A stretch of 64,000 nt of DNA from Candidatus Korobacter versatilis (lineage in GTDB: Bacteria > Acidobacteriota > Terriglobia > Terriglobales > Acidobacteriaceae): assembly GCA_016185395.1 (NCBI GenBank), contig JACPNR010000012.1:1-64000 (forward strand), read 5' to 3'. Made by a program: the position numbers and the translations under genes. The notes beneath the pieces are model-generated. The model ran no database searches and was not told the DNA's origin. It was given only the letters and a program-made list of their open reading frames with translations. The first letter of the stretch is position 1. Each line of letters opens with the position of its first letter. Shown piece after piece: positions 43,667-50,942 of the stretch.

Positions 43667-44935
43667 ATGCGCACCATTTTCCACGTCGACATGGACGCCT
43701 TCTTCGTCTCCGTGGAAGAGCTCTACGACCCGTCGCTCAAAGGCAAAGCCGTCGTCGTCGGAGGCAAGCGCGATGAACGCGGCGTCTGCGCGGCCGCGAG
43801 TTACGAAGCGCGCAAGTTCGGCGTGCACTCCGCCATGCCGCTGCGCACGGCCGCCAAGCTCTGTCCGCACGCCATCTTTCTCGAAGGACACCCGGAGCGC
43901 TACCGCGAGCACTCCGAAAAAGTCCGCGCCGTGCTCGACCGTTTCTCGCCGCAGGTGGAGATGGCCTCCATCGACGAGGCTTACCTCGACATGACCGGCA
44001 CCGAGAAACTCCACGGCCCGCCGCTGCGCGCCGCGCAATCGCTCCACGACGACATCAAGCGCACCACCGGCCTGAATTCCTCCATCGGCATCGGCACCTC
44101 GCGGCTCATCGCCAAGATATCCAGCGACCAAGCCAAGCCCAACGGAGCGCTCTACGTCCTGCCCGGATGCGAGCGCGAGTTCCTCGCGCCGCTCGACGTC
44201 CGCAAAGTCCCCGGCGTCGGGAAAGTCACCGAGCAGAACCTCAACGCGCTCGGCATCCACACCATCGCTGACCTGCAGAAGCTCGACGACGCCTTCCTCG
44301 AAGAAAAGTTCGGCGCCTGGGGACTCGCGCTCGCCGGCAAGTCCCGCGGCGAAGACGCCGGTTCATGGTTTTCTAAAGAGGTGCCCGATTCCGAACTAGG
44401 TGGCGACGGCGGTCCCAAGTCCATCAGCCACGAGCACACTTACTCCACCGACACCGCCGATCTCGACGCGCTCGAGTCCACGCTCGCGCGCCTTTCCGAG
44501 ATGGTCGCGCGCCGCCTGCGCGAGCACAAACTCCACGCCCGCACCATCGGACTCAAACTCCGCTACACCGACTTCACCACCATCACGCGCGCGCACACGC
44601 TCGACCAGCCCACGCAGCTCGATCCCGAGATCTACGGCGTCGCGCGCCGCCTCTTCCGCGACAACTGGAAGCCGGGAAGCACCATCCGCTTGCTCGGCGT
44701 CCGCGTGGCCCAGTTCGAGCACACCGCCGGGCAGCTCGACCTGCTCGGCGGCATCGAGGGCAAGCAGGAAAAATGGAAGAACGCCCTCACCGCCATGGAC
44801 CGCGTCCGCGACAAATTCGGCGAGGGCGCCGTCTCGCTCGCCCGCGGCATGAAAGGCGTCTTCCGCGAGCGCACCCACGAAGCCCTTCCCGAAAAGCCGA
44901 AGAAGCCCGGCCCAAACAAGCCAACGAAGCAGTAG
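43667..44935 (+). CDS. dinB: DNA polymerase IV (Y-family)
   Basis: The 422-residue protein starts MRTIFHVDMDAFFVSVEELY with the first catalytic Asp, then PLRTAAKLCPHAIFLEG. The second catalytic pair is in EMASIDEAYLDMTG, with the thumb HhH region VRKVPGVGKVTEQNLNALGI. It copies damaged DNA with low fidelity. The C-terminus (KPKKPGPNKPTKQ) is basic and lacks a visible QLxLF beta-clamp motif at the very end; EHTAGQLDLLGGIEG nearby contains QLDLLG, which may serve as the clamp-binding site. Confidence 0.95.
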   Translation: MRTIFHVDMDAFFVSVEELYDPSLKGKAVVVGGKRDERGVCAAASYEARKFGVHSAMPLRTAAKLCPHAIFLEGHPERYREHSEKVRAVLDRFSPQVEMASIDEAYLDMTGTEKLHGPPLRAAQSLHDDIKRTTGLNSSIGIGTSRLIAKISSDQAKPNGALYVLPGCEREFLAPLDVRKVPGVGKVTEQNLNALGIHTIADLQKLDDAFLEEKFGAWGLALAGKSRGEDAGSWFSKEVPDSELGGDGGPKSISHEHTYSTDTADLDALESTLARLSEMVARRLREHKLHARTIGLKLRYTDFTTITRAHTLDQPTQLDPEIYGVARRLFRDNWKPGSTIRLLGVRVAQFEHTAGQLDLLGGIEGKQEKWKNALTAMDRVRDKFGEGAVSLARGMKGVFRERTHEALPEKPKKPGPNKPTKQ

Positions 44936-44987
44936 CGCGCTCGCCTCGAACGCGCTTTTATCTGCCCGCGCCGTTTATCATCAGCAC

Positions 44988-45416
44988 ATGCCGGCCGCAC
45001 CCACCGTCGACTTCACCGCGCTGCGTGAGTTCATCGCGCGCATCCCGCTCTTCCGCACGCTGCACTATCGGTTGGACGAGCTCAAGCCCGGCGAGGCCAC
45101 CGTCACCGCGCCGTACACCGCGGACCACGACGGCATCTTCCGCTCGTTCCACGGCGGCCTGCTGCTCACGCTCGCGGACACCGCCGCCTGCTGCGCGCTG
45201 CTCGCGCTCACCGGCCCGGACCAGGTGATGACGACCACGGACATGAACATCCGCTTCCTCGCGCCGTGCAACTCCGACGCCACCGCGCGCGCCCGCGTCA
45301 TCAAGTTCGGACGCACCATCTGCCCCATCCACGTCGACCTCTTCGACGCTCAGGGGAAGCACGTCGCCCTCGCCCAGGTCACCTACATGCGCCTGGAAAA
45401 AATGCCGGCAAGATAG
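44988..45416 (+). CDS. PaaI-type hotdog-fold thioesterase
   Basis: The 142-residue protein has the hotdog signature with active-site region DGIFRSFHGGLLLTLADTAA and later MTTTDMNIRFLAPCNSDATA. The HGG-L-TLAD pattern is that of PaaI/YbgC-like acyl-CoA thioesterases. It would hydrolyse aryl- or medium-chain acyl-CoA, with the substrate unknown. It follows dinB by about 50 bases. Confidence 0.85.
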   Translation: MPAAPTVDFTALREFIARIPLFRTLHYRLDELKPGEATVTAPYTADHDGIFRSFHGGLLLTLADTAACCALLALTGPDQVMTTTDMNIRFLAPCNSDATARARVIKFGRTICPIHVDLFDAQGKHVALAQVTYMRLEKMPAR

Positions 45417-45492
45417 GGGACAGTGGACAAGGCACAGGCCCCAGTCCCCCAACCTATGACGGGTCATGCGGAGGAGCGTCTCCGGTTTTTTC

Positions 45493-45567
45493 TTCGTGTT
45501 CCTTCGTGACCTTCGTGGTTAGAGCTCTTCGGCCCGGTTGCTAGCGACCAGCGACTGAAGCCTAGCC
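45493..45567. repeat. CTTCGTG array and CTAGCGACCAGCGACT repeat at the mscL 3' end
   Basis: TTCTTCGTGTTCCTTCGTGA and CCTTCGTGGTTAG (45493-45530) belong to the CCTTCGTG family. They are followed by GCTAGCGACCAGCGACTGAA (45540-45559). The mscL stop codon (45562-45564) is contiguous with the second repeat. Two different repeat families therefore abut here. Confidence 0.65.
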
Positions 45568-45966
45568 GATCGGCTGCGCGCAGTGCGCGCACCGCTTGGC
45601 CGCGATCGGGGCCTCGCTCAGGCACTCGGGACACTGTTTCGTCACCGGATCCGCCGGCGCCATGCCGCGCGCCCGCCGCGCTTCCCAGGCATTCATCGGC
45701 GCCACGAGGAAGAAATAGATGGCCGCGGCGACCATCAGGAACGCGATGAGCGCGTTCAGGAACTTGCCATACGCGACCGGCGAGCCGTTCACGTTGACCA
45801 CGAGCGCGGAAAAATCCGGCTTGCCGAACGCCGCCGCCACCAGCGGCATCAGGATGTCGGCAACGAACGACGCCACCACCGCGCCGAACGCCGCTCCGAT
45901 CACCACCGCGACCGCCAGGTCCACCACGTTCCCGCGCAGGATGAACTGCTTGAATCCCTTCAGCAT
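45562..45966 (-). CDS. mscL: Large-conductance mechanosensitive channel with C-terminal zinc ribbon
   Basis: The 134-residue protein has the MscL N-terminal helix and TM1 (FKQFILRGNVVDLAVAVVIG) and TM2 (YGKFLNALIAFLMVAAAIYF). It opens under membrane tension to release solutes. In place of the usual C-terminal helical bundle, two CxxC pairs (C112, C115, C126, C129) form a zinc-ribbon-like tail ending CAHCAQPIG. GGAGG lies seven bases before ATG 45966. Confidence 0.95.
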   Translation of the reverse strand: MLKGFKQFILRGNVVDLAVAVVIGAAFGAVVASFVADILMPLVAAAFGKPDFSALVVNVNGSPVAYGKFLNALIAFLMVAAAIYFFLVAPMNAWEARRARGMAPADPVTKQCPECLSEAPIAAKRCAHCAQPIG

Positions 45967-45982
45967 GGAAAACCTCCAGGAA

Positions 45983-46059
45983 AGTACCGAGTACTGAGTA
46001 CTGAGTACCGAGTACTGAGTACTGAGTACTGAGTACCGAGTACTGAGTACCGAGTACCG
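45983..46059. repeat. Tandem 7-bp repeat AGTACYG (11 copies)
   Basis: Eleven uninterrupted heptamers AGTACCG or AGTACTG begin 17 bases upstream of the mscL start codon. The C/T variation is the only difference between units. The reverse-complement version occurs at 8901-8928. The array lies where the mscL promoter or leader would be. Confidence 0.95.
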
Positions 46060-46083
46060 AGCCTGATTCTAGTCCTCGGGGTT

Positions 46084-46227
46084 ATCAGCGTTCATCCGCG
46101 GCGAACGAGCTTTTCGGCCCGGTTTTTAATCTCGGAGGTCTTCTCCGCGTCTCCGTGCCTCCGTGGTAGGTGTTGATCTTCGGCCCGGTCTTGACCAGCC
46201 ACCAGCCACTAGGCACCAGCCACTGGC
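46084..46227. repeat. Cluster of three unrelated short repeats
   Basis: In order: TCAGCGTTCATCCGCGGCGA (46087-46106, family shared with 47231-47263 and 49649-49677), CCGCGTCTCCGTGCCTCCGT (46146-46165, family shared with 43608) and CCAGCCACCAGCCACTAGGC / ACCAGCCACTGG (46195-46226, family shared with 50943). The last covers the stop codon and final codons of the next minus-strand gene. Confidence 0.65.
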
Positions 46228-46700
46228 GGTTGCCGCTGCGCGACCGCGCAGCAGGCCATGCCGGCCGCGCCGATCGCCAGCGACAGCATGAACGTGTGGC
46301 AGCCGTGCCTGTTCAGATCGAGCACCTGCCAGCAGCGCGGGTCGCTGAGCAGCCGCGGCCCGGCAATGGCGATCCACACGATCAGCGTGGCCCACACGCC
46401 GTACCACGCCCCGTGCCGGACGGGGAAGAGCGCGAGCCCCACGCCCACCGCCAGCATCAGCCCGAGCAGGAGGACGCCCGTGGTCGTGAGCCCCGGCTGG
46501 CTGGACGTGTGCCCGGTCGCGGACATGTCCGTCTGCGGGCGCCGCGCCATCTCCCGCAGATGCTCGCTCGCGGCCTGCTCCGGCGTGAGGTGCGCCTCGC
46601 GCCACGCCCCGATCACGCCATGCACGTTCATCCCATAAGCCCACAGGAGCAGGATGATGCCGATGAGCCGCAGCGTCGGTATCCGTTGCGTCGCTTCCAT
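46209..46700 (-). CDS. Membrane protein of unknown function
   Basis: The 163-residue product has about four membrane segments (TLRLIGIILLLWAYGMNVHG; TTTGVLLLGLMLAVGVGLAL; YGVWATLIVWIAIAGPRLL; TFMLSLAIGAAGMACCAVAQ). I do not recognise a family. ATG 46700 is chosen because residues before it lack hydrophobic pattern. The C-terminal VAGA and stop are encoded by a CCAGTGGCTGGTGCCTAG repeat, so the natural C-terminus may have been altered. Confidence 0.55.
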   Translation of the reverse strand: MEATQRIPTLRLIGIILLLWAYGMNVHGVIGAWREAHLTPEQAASEHLREMARRPQTDMSATGHTSSQPGLTTTGVLLLGLMLAVGVGLALFPVRHGAWYGVWATLIVWIAIAGPRLLSDPRCWQVLDLNRHGCHTFMLSLAIGAAGMACCAVAQRQPPVAGA

Positions 46701-46929
46701 ATCTGCGCACCTACGACGTGAGACGTTACCGGAAGCGCGCGGAGATGTCATCCGCGCTGCTGCGCGCCGTCAGCACAGGAGCGGTTTCCAGTTTCCGGTC
46801 ACTGCTCCCGCCCCTGTGGCCGGGATTGGGATACCCCTCCCCCGGGGTCTGCCGATTTACGTGGAATCAACAACTTACGGGGAAGTGTATGAAAATCGTG
46901 GCTGTAAGCCATTGTTACGGCGGGACTTA

Positions 46930-47035
46930 CTGGCCATTGGGATTTCGGCGAAATCGCAATCGAATCCCAATGGAATCCCGATCAAATCCCGGCGAGATCC
47001 CGGGAAATCCCGGCGGGATCCCGGAACGGCGCGGG
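46930..47035. repeat. 10-11 bp phased AATCCC/GATCCC repeat
   Basis: The units AATCCCAATGG, AATCCCGATCA, AATCCCGGCG, GATCCCGGG, AATCCCGGCGG and GATCCCGG follow one another with a 10-11 base period, close to one helical turn, ending near 47033. A GATTTCGGCGAAATC inverted repeat (46940-46954) sits at the left edge. The short GATCCCGGGG pair before rpoB resembles a unit. Confidence 0.65.
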
Positions 47036-47217
47036 TCGCGGTTTTGAAAGAGCGGTGCTAACAAAGCCGCAGCCGGCTGACCGGCGGGCGGCGAGGCGCA
47101 GGTACACCCCGCCACTCCCAGTATGACAAATCCGCAGGGGCAAGAGTGCCATTCCCCTTCGGACTTTATTCCGAGCCGACGCAGCGGGTTAGGGGGAAAA
47201 CGGCGAAAACAGGGGCT

Positions 47218-47288
47218 TGACAGGAAATGTTCGCCGCAGATGAACGCCGATGGACGCAGATATAGGGGCTATACATATAATCTGTATA
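47218..47288 (+). promoter_or_regulatory. Putative promoter and operator of the HTH gene
   Basis: A consensus -10 box TATAAT lies at 47276-47281, exactly in the centre of an inverted repeat TATACA-N7-TGTATA (47270-47288). A weak TGGACG is at 47251-47256 and a TTGACA at 47218, the latter too far upstream for this -10. The operator-over-promoter layout suggests that the encoded HTH protein represses itself. The -35 assignment is uncertain. Confidence 0.5.
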
Positions 47289-47326
47289 AGATGGAGAGGC
47301 AGTGTCGGCCGCGAGAGGGAGGATGA

Positions 47327-47620
47327 ATGCGAAGCGCAAAGCGCGTGACGCGAGGTAATGTGCTGGCAGACCTCGGGTTCGGCGAGCAGGAAGTGCTGGC
47401 GCTCGAGTTGAAGATGGAGCTGGTGAACGGGATCGTCCGGTTGGCACGGCAGCGGAGGTACAGCTCACGCCAACTGGAGCGGCTGTGGGACGTGCCGCAG
47501 CCCCGCGTGAGCGAGATCATGCGCGGGAAGGTCGCTGGCGTCAGCGTGCGCAGGCTGCTGTGGTACATCGGGAAACTCGGCGGTTCGGCGACGACGAAGG
47601 TGAGAGGCGTCGCGGCGTAG
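47327..47620 (+). CDS. Helix-turn-helix (XRE/HigA-like) DNA-binding protein
   Basis: The 97-residue protein contains a HTH of the antitoxin/XRE type (ALELKMELVNGIVRLARQRR, then SSRQLERLWDVPQPRVSEIM). GAGGGAGG lies four bases before ATG 47327. HigA-type antitoxins have a toxin partner next door; none is visible here, since the downstream gene is an exported PEGA protein. It may be an orphan antitoxin-like regulator. An operator-like dyad overlaps its promoter. Confidence 0.75.
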   Translation: MRSAKRVTRGNVLADLGFGEQEVLALELKMELVNGIVRLARQRRYSSRQLERLWDVPQPRVSEIMRGKVAGVSVRRLLWYIGKLGGSATTKVRGVAA

Positions 47621-47660
47621 AGGGTTGGCAGGATGAGCCAGCACAACGGGTTCGCTGTCA

Positions 47661-47713
47661 CCCACCCTTTGCTCCGCCAAAGGCGCGCTCCGCAAAAGGA
47701 TGGGGCACCCGGC
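47661..47713. repeat. CCCACCCTTTGCTCCGC...GGATGGGGCACCC repeat, copy 1
   Basis: A ~50-bp unit with self-complementary halves (CCCACCCTTTGCTCCGCCAA ... CAAAAGGATGGGGCACCC). The two ends can pair imperfectly as a hairpin. A second copy in the same orientation lies at 48489-48538, so the PEGA gene sits between direct repeats. Confidence 0.8.
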
Positions 47714-47790
47714 TTGTGCGGGGCACACAGATGGTTGACAAGCGGCGGCGCGCAAAGAAGAATTCGGCTCGCAAAACTCAAGGAGCACTT

Positions 47791-48483
47791 ATGAAACTGA
47801 TTCTCGCGGTCCTGGCTCTTGGTGTGTCGCTGGCGTTCGCCCAAGACGGCCCCCGCGTTTATGTCTCCGATAGCCAGTCCTGGGAAATGTCGGGCGGGGG
47901 AGGCGGAACATCGGGTGGCTTCGGCGGGGCAGTGCACGGTGGCGCTCGCCCGCAGACGGCTGAAGTGATAAAGACGTTGGGCGAGAAGTGTCCTACGGTT
48001 CGCGCGAACAACATTCGCGAGAAGGCGGACTACATCGTCCTGTTCGACCACGAAGGGGGAAAAGGCTGGGTACGAAAAGACAACAAAATCGCGGTCTTCA
48101 ACAAGAACGGCGATTCGATCATCAGCAAGTCGACGGTCTCCCTTGGTGGAGCGGTCGAAGAGGCTTGCAAAGCAATCGCGCGTGATTGGGAGAAGAACGC
48201 AGCCAGGTTCCGGCAAGAAGAACCAAAGCAGGAATCGAGTGTAAGCCAGAAGTCTTCTGCCGCGCCGGAGTTGAAGGGCGCAAAGGTTTCCTTGAGCTCA
48301 GCACCCACAGGTGCGGACATCGAAATCGACGGCGCCTTCGTCGGAAGCACGCCATCATCGGTGGAACTGACGGCTGGCGACCACGTCGTCGTGGTGAAGA
48401 AGAGCGGTTACAAGCCGTGGGAGCGCAAAGTGAGAGTGAGTGCGGGGGACGTCAACCTATCAGCGGAGCTGGAGAGGCAATAG
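47791..48483 (+). CDS. Exported PEGA-domain protein
   Basis: The 230-residue product has a signal peptide (MKLILAVLALGVSLAFAQ), a Gly-rich stretch, a middle domain (EVIKTLGEKCPTVRANNIRE, then KADYIVLFDHEGGKGWVRKD) and a C-terminal PEGA module (VSLSSAPTGADIEIDGAFVG, then VVVKKSGYKPWERKV). PEGA modules are surface beta-sandwiches of uncertain function. AAGGAGC precedes ATG 47791. The middle domain resembles exported acidobacterial proteins but I cannot name a family. The stop is followed within six bases by a second copy of the repeat at 47661. Confidence 0.8.
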   Translation: MKLILAVLALGVSLAFAQDGPRVYVSDSQSWEMSGGGGGTSGGFGGAVHGGARPQTAEVIKTLGEKCPTVRANNIREKADYIVLFDHEGGKGWVRKDNKIAVFNKNGDSIISKSTVSLGGAVEEACKAIARDWEKNAARFRQEEPKQESSVSQKSSAAPELKGAKVSLSSAPTGADIEIDGAFVGSTPSSVELTAGDHVVVVKKSGYKPWERKVRVSAGDVNLSAELERQ

Positions 48484-48488
48484 GAAGG

Positions 48489-48538
48489 CCCACCCTTTGC
48501 TCCGCGAAAGGCGCTCCGCAAAGGATGGGGCACCCGGC
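48489..48538. repeat. CCCACCCTTTGCTCCGC...GGATGGGGCACCC repeat, copy 2
   Basis: Second copy of the unit at 47661-47713, slightly shorter (CCCACCCTTTGCTCCGCGAA ... CAAAGGATGGGGCACCC). It lies between the convergent PEGA and SnoaL-like genes and could form a hairpin on either strand. Confidence 0.8.
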
Positions 48539-48541
48539 CCG

Positions 48542-49006
48542 CTATTTACATGTCACGCGATTGTCCTGCGAGGCGACGATCTGCCACTTGCCGCCGCGTT
48601 TCAGCCAGGTATCGGTCCAGGCCTGGCAGATCTTTACGCCGGGCTGGGACTTGTCCTTGCCGACGGCGTGCTCGCGGCCGTAGACGACGGCCATGCTGTC
48701 GCCAAAGAAGTGCACCTTGGCCTCGTCGAGGCCGCAATCGTGCGCGCTGCGGACGCTCTTCTCGTCCTTCAACTCGTCGGCCTTGGTGAAGCGCGCGCCG
48801 TCGGTGGACGTGCCCTGGAAGTCTTCGGCGAGCAGCGTGGCGACCACGCCGTTGTCCGCGCAGACGCCCTCGGCCCACTTGCGTTCCATGCCGGTGATGT
48901 ACTGCGCGGTCTTGTCGTTGTCCGAGGCCCAGTGGCTCTGCTGTGCGTAAGCGGACGCGAGCAAGAGCGTGGCCGTGGCGGCGAGTGTGAGGATGCGTGT
49001 CGTCAT
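48542..49006 (-). CDS. Exported SnoaL/DUF4440-like protein
   Basis: The 154-residue product has a signal peptide (TTRILTLAATATLLLASAYA). The rest matches the NTF2-like cone fold: an initial helix (ITGMERKWAEGVCADNG), LLAEDFQGTSTDGARFTKAD, and beta strands AKVHFFGDSMAVVYGREHAV and WTDTWLKRGGKWQIVASQDN. Such proteins bind small ligands or act as isomerases or hydrolases; no active site is clear. AGGAGACAACAG precedes the ATG. Confidence 0.78.
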   Translation of the reverse strand: MTTRILTLAATATLLLASAYAQQSHWASDNDKTAQYITGMERKWAEGVCADNGVVATLLAEDFQGTSTDGARFTKADELKDEKSVRSAHDCGLDEAKVHFFGDSMAVVYGREHAVGKDKSQPGVKICQAWTDTWLKRGGKWQIVASQDNRVTCK

Positions 49007-49032
49007 CTGTTGTCTCCTAGAAGCGGAGCCGA

Positions 49033-49113
49033 AAACCTACCACAGAGACACGGAGAAGCTCGAGGAAGAACCAAGACCCTTAACCACGAAGGACACGAAG
49101 GAGCACGAAGGGC
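49033..49113. repeat. CACAGAGACACGGAG and CACGAAGG arrays
   Basis: AACCTACCACAGAGACACGG (49034-49053) is the inverse of the TCTCCGTG family at 43608. It is followed by TTAACCACGAAGGACACGAA and GGAGCACGAAGGG (49079-49111). No gene is present in this spacer. Confidence 0.75.
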
Positions 49114-49172
49114 AGGGCGGGCGAGTCGCCCGCCTCCACACGGTCACAGGCGTGTGAAACAATGGCCGTCCC

Positions 49173-49679
49173 ATGACTGTTGCACCTAGCAACTCCGCGA
49201 GTCGTGCCATCGGCTGGGGTGGGTTGCTGGCCGGCGTTGGCGACATCACGCAGGCGTTTGTCGCGTTCGGGCTGGCGTTTCATGCGACGCCGTTCCGCAT
49301 CCTGCAGTCCATCGCGCGCGGATACTTCGGGCCGCGCACCTTCGCGATGGGATGGACCTCGGCGCTGCTCGGCCTGGCGACGCACTTCTTCATCGCGTTC
49401 ACGGCCGCGGCGGTGTATTACCTCGCATCCCGGTCGTTTCCTCGAAAGGCGGGGCGCGTGCTGACGGAGCACGCCGTGGTCTGCGGGCTGCTCTACGGGC
49501 TGGTGGTGTTCTCGGTGATGTACTTCGTGGTGATGCCGCTGACGCCGATCGGATGGCCGCGGATGAACCTGGCGAACTGGGTCACCGGGCCGGTGGGGCA
49601 TCCGCTGCTGGTGGGGCTGCCGATCGCGTTGAGCGTCCGGAAATATTCGCCGCGGATCGACGCAGACGCACGCGGATAA
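49173..49679 (+). CDS. Multi-span membrane protein of unknown function
   Basis: The 168-residue protein has four membrane segments (GGLLAGVGDITQAFVAFGLA; SALLGLATHFFIAFTAAAVY; VVCGLLYGLVVFSVMYFVVM; VTGPVGHPLLVGLPIALSV). The pattern resembles uncharacterised acidobacterial membrane proteins but no function is known. The last residues SPRIDADARG and stop are encoded by a CCGCGGATCGACGCAGACG-type repeat, so this end is probably not ancestral. Confidence 0.7.
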   Translation: MTVAPSNSASRAIGWGGLLAGVGDITQAFVAFGLAFHATPFRILQSIARGYFGPRTFAMGWTSALLGLATHFFIAFTAAAVYYLASRSFPRKAGRVLTEHAVVCGLLYGLVVFSVMYFVVMPLTPIGWPRMNLANWVTGPVGHPLLVGLPIALSVRKYSPRIDADARG

Positions 49680-49688
49680 ACCAAACCC

Positions 49689-49834
49689 TTTAACCACGAA
49701 GGACACGAAGGAACAAGGACACAAGGAACACGAAGGAACACCACGGCGCTTCAGGTCAAAGTCGAAGACCTTGCCCTAGGGTCAGCATGAGTTGTTGATT
49801 TCCTTCGTGAGACTTCGTGACCTTCGTGGTTAAG
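49689..49834. repeat. Two opposed CACGAAGG/CCTTCGTG arrays
   Basis: On the left, TTAACCACGAAGGACACGAA then GGAACAAGGACACAAGGAAC and ACGAAGGAACAC (49690-49742). On the right, the inverse TTTCCTTCGTGAGACTTCGT with GACCTTCGTGGTTAAGG (49799-49836). The two arrays face each other around a ~55-base spacer and could form a long imperfect hairpin between the convergent flanking genes. Confidence 0.75.
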
Positions 49835-49839
49835 GGCTC

Positions 49840-50934
49840 TTAGCGCGCGGCTGATTTGCGCGCGCCGCGCTTCATGCGATACATGCGCTGGTCGGCTTCG
49901 CGGATGAGCGCCTCGAAGCCTTGATGTTCGGGCGCGAGAGCGAGGACGCCGATGGAGCATCCCACGGGACGCTGCATCGACGTGGTGACGTCGGGGCTGG
50001 GGGGCGCGATGAGGGTCCCGCCCTGACTTCCGCTGCCCGGATCTCCGCCGTACGCCGCTTGTTTCCCGGTGGAGGAAGCGGCGGAAGCGGCCGCGGCCAG
50101 TTCCAAGCGCGTGGATATCGCGAAGAAGGTCTCGCGCAGCGCGGCGGAGACTTTTTCCATGACGGTCTTCGCGGCGACGTCGCCGGTCTCGGGGAGCAGG
50201 ACGGCGAACTCGTCGCCGCCGATGCGGGCGGCGAGGTCGGTGGAGCGGACGTTGCCGCGGACGAGCGCGGCGACGGTGACGAGCAGCGCGTCTCCGACCT
50301 CGTGGCCGAGGCCGTCGTTGACCGCCTTGAAGTTGTCGAGGTCGAGATAGGCGAGCGCGAGCGGGCGCTGGTAGCGCCGCGCGCGGCGCACTTCGGTCTC
50401 GCCGGCGGAGTAGAAAGCGCGCCGGTTGGCGAGGTGCGTGAGCGCGTCGGTGGTGGCGGCTTCCTGCTCCTTGGCGAGGGCCTCTTCGAGGCGGTGCTGG
50501 CTCTCGAGCAGCGCTTCCTCGATGACCTTGCGCTCGGTCACGTCGAAGAACACGCCGTGCGCGCCGGCGAACTTGCCGTTGCGAAACGTGGGGTGGGCCT
50601 TGACGTTGACCCAGCGCGGGCGGCCTTGCTGGTCGAGGATGCGATGTTCGGATTCGACGGCCTCGCCGCCGTTGATGGTGCGGGCGATGCCGGCCACGTA
50701 CTCGCGGTCGTCGGGATGGATGACGTGGGCGAAGGTCTTGCCGACGAGGTCAGCCGGCTTGTGTCCGAAGACGCGCTCGACGGCCGGGCTGATGTAGGTG
50801 CAGACGCCGTGGACGTCGCGGGCGTAGATGACGTCGTTGAGGCTCTCGACGATCTCGCGCAGGTCAGGGACGTTGTGCTTGGCCGCGGGCTTGGCTTTCG
50901 CTTTGCTCTTCGCGGGTTTGGACGGCTTCTTCAT
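49840..50934 (-). CDS. PAS-GGDEF diguanylate cyclase
   Basis: The 364-residue protein has a basic N-terminus (KKPSKPAKSKAKAKPAAK), a PAS/PAC sensor domain (DVIYARDVHGVCTYISPAVE ... VFFDVTERKVIEEALLESQH) and a GGDEF domain with DALTHLANRRAFYSA, LDLDNFKAVNDGLGHEVGDA and an intact RIGGDEFAVLLPE motif (~residue 237). It should synthesise cyclic di-GMP. The GGDEF domain contains a ~45-residue Ser/Gly-rich insertion (AAASAASSTGKQAAYGGDPG ... PSPDVTTSMQRPVGCSIGV) before the last strands. No membrane span; it is probably cytosolic. Confidence 0.93.
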   Translation of the reverse strand: MKKPSKPAKSKAKAKPAAKHNVPDLREIVESLNDVIYARDVHGVCTYISPAVERVFGHKPADLVGKTFAHVIHPDDREYVAGIARTINGGEAVESEHRILDQQGRPRWVNVKAHPTFRNGKFAGAHGVFFDVTERKVIEEALLESQHRLEEALAKEQEAATTDALTHLANRRAFYSAGETEVRRARRYQRPLALAYLDLDNFKAVNDGLGHEVGDALLVTVAALVRGNVRSTDLAARIGGDEFAVLLPETGDVAAKTVMEKVSAALRETFFAISTRLELAAAASAASSTGKQAAYGGDPGSGSQGGTLIAPPSPDVTTSMQRPVGCSIGVLALAPEHQGFEALIREADQRMYRMKRGARKSAAR

Positions 50935-50942
50935 CGCGACAA

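Larger units (their letters stand above)
46701..47326. other. 626-base region without a confident gene
   Basis: No reading frame here has a convincing product. A short ATG frame after GGGGAAGTGT (46889) begins MKIVAVSHCYGGTYWP but then runs into the phased repeat at 46930-47035, so it is not called. The region also holds a GCCGCAGATGAACGCCGATG repeat and the promoter/operator for the downstream HTH gene. Composition is less GC-biased than the flanks, with several AT-rich stretches near 47255-47290. Confidence 0.5.

Noticed and set aside
45983-46059. Heptamer array as iterons of a replication origin.
   Set aside because: Units are only 7 bp with no DnaA-box pattern or replication gene nearby, and an inverse copy lies inside the rpoBC block.
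46718-47061. Short frames over the phased repeat region, one starting MKIVAVSHCYGG after GGGGAAG.
   Set aside because: The frames run through the 10-11 bp repeat, giving Pro/Gly/Arg low complexity, and show no domain; coding is unlikely.
47218-47223. TTGACA as the -35 box for the TATAAT at 47276.
   Set aside because: The spacing is 52 bases, far too long for a sigma-70 promoter; the -35 remains unassigned.
47327-48483. HTH gene plus PEGA gene as a toxin-antitoxin pair.
   Set aside because: The second gene encodes an exported PEGA-domain protein, not a toxin, and an intergenic repeat separates the two.
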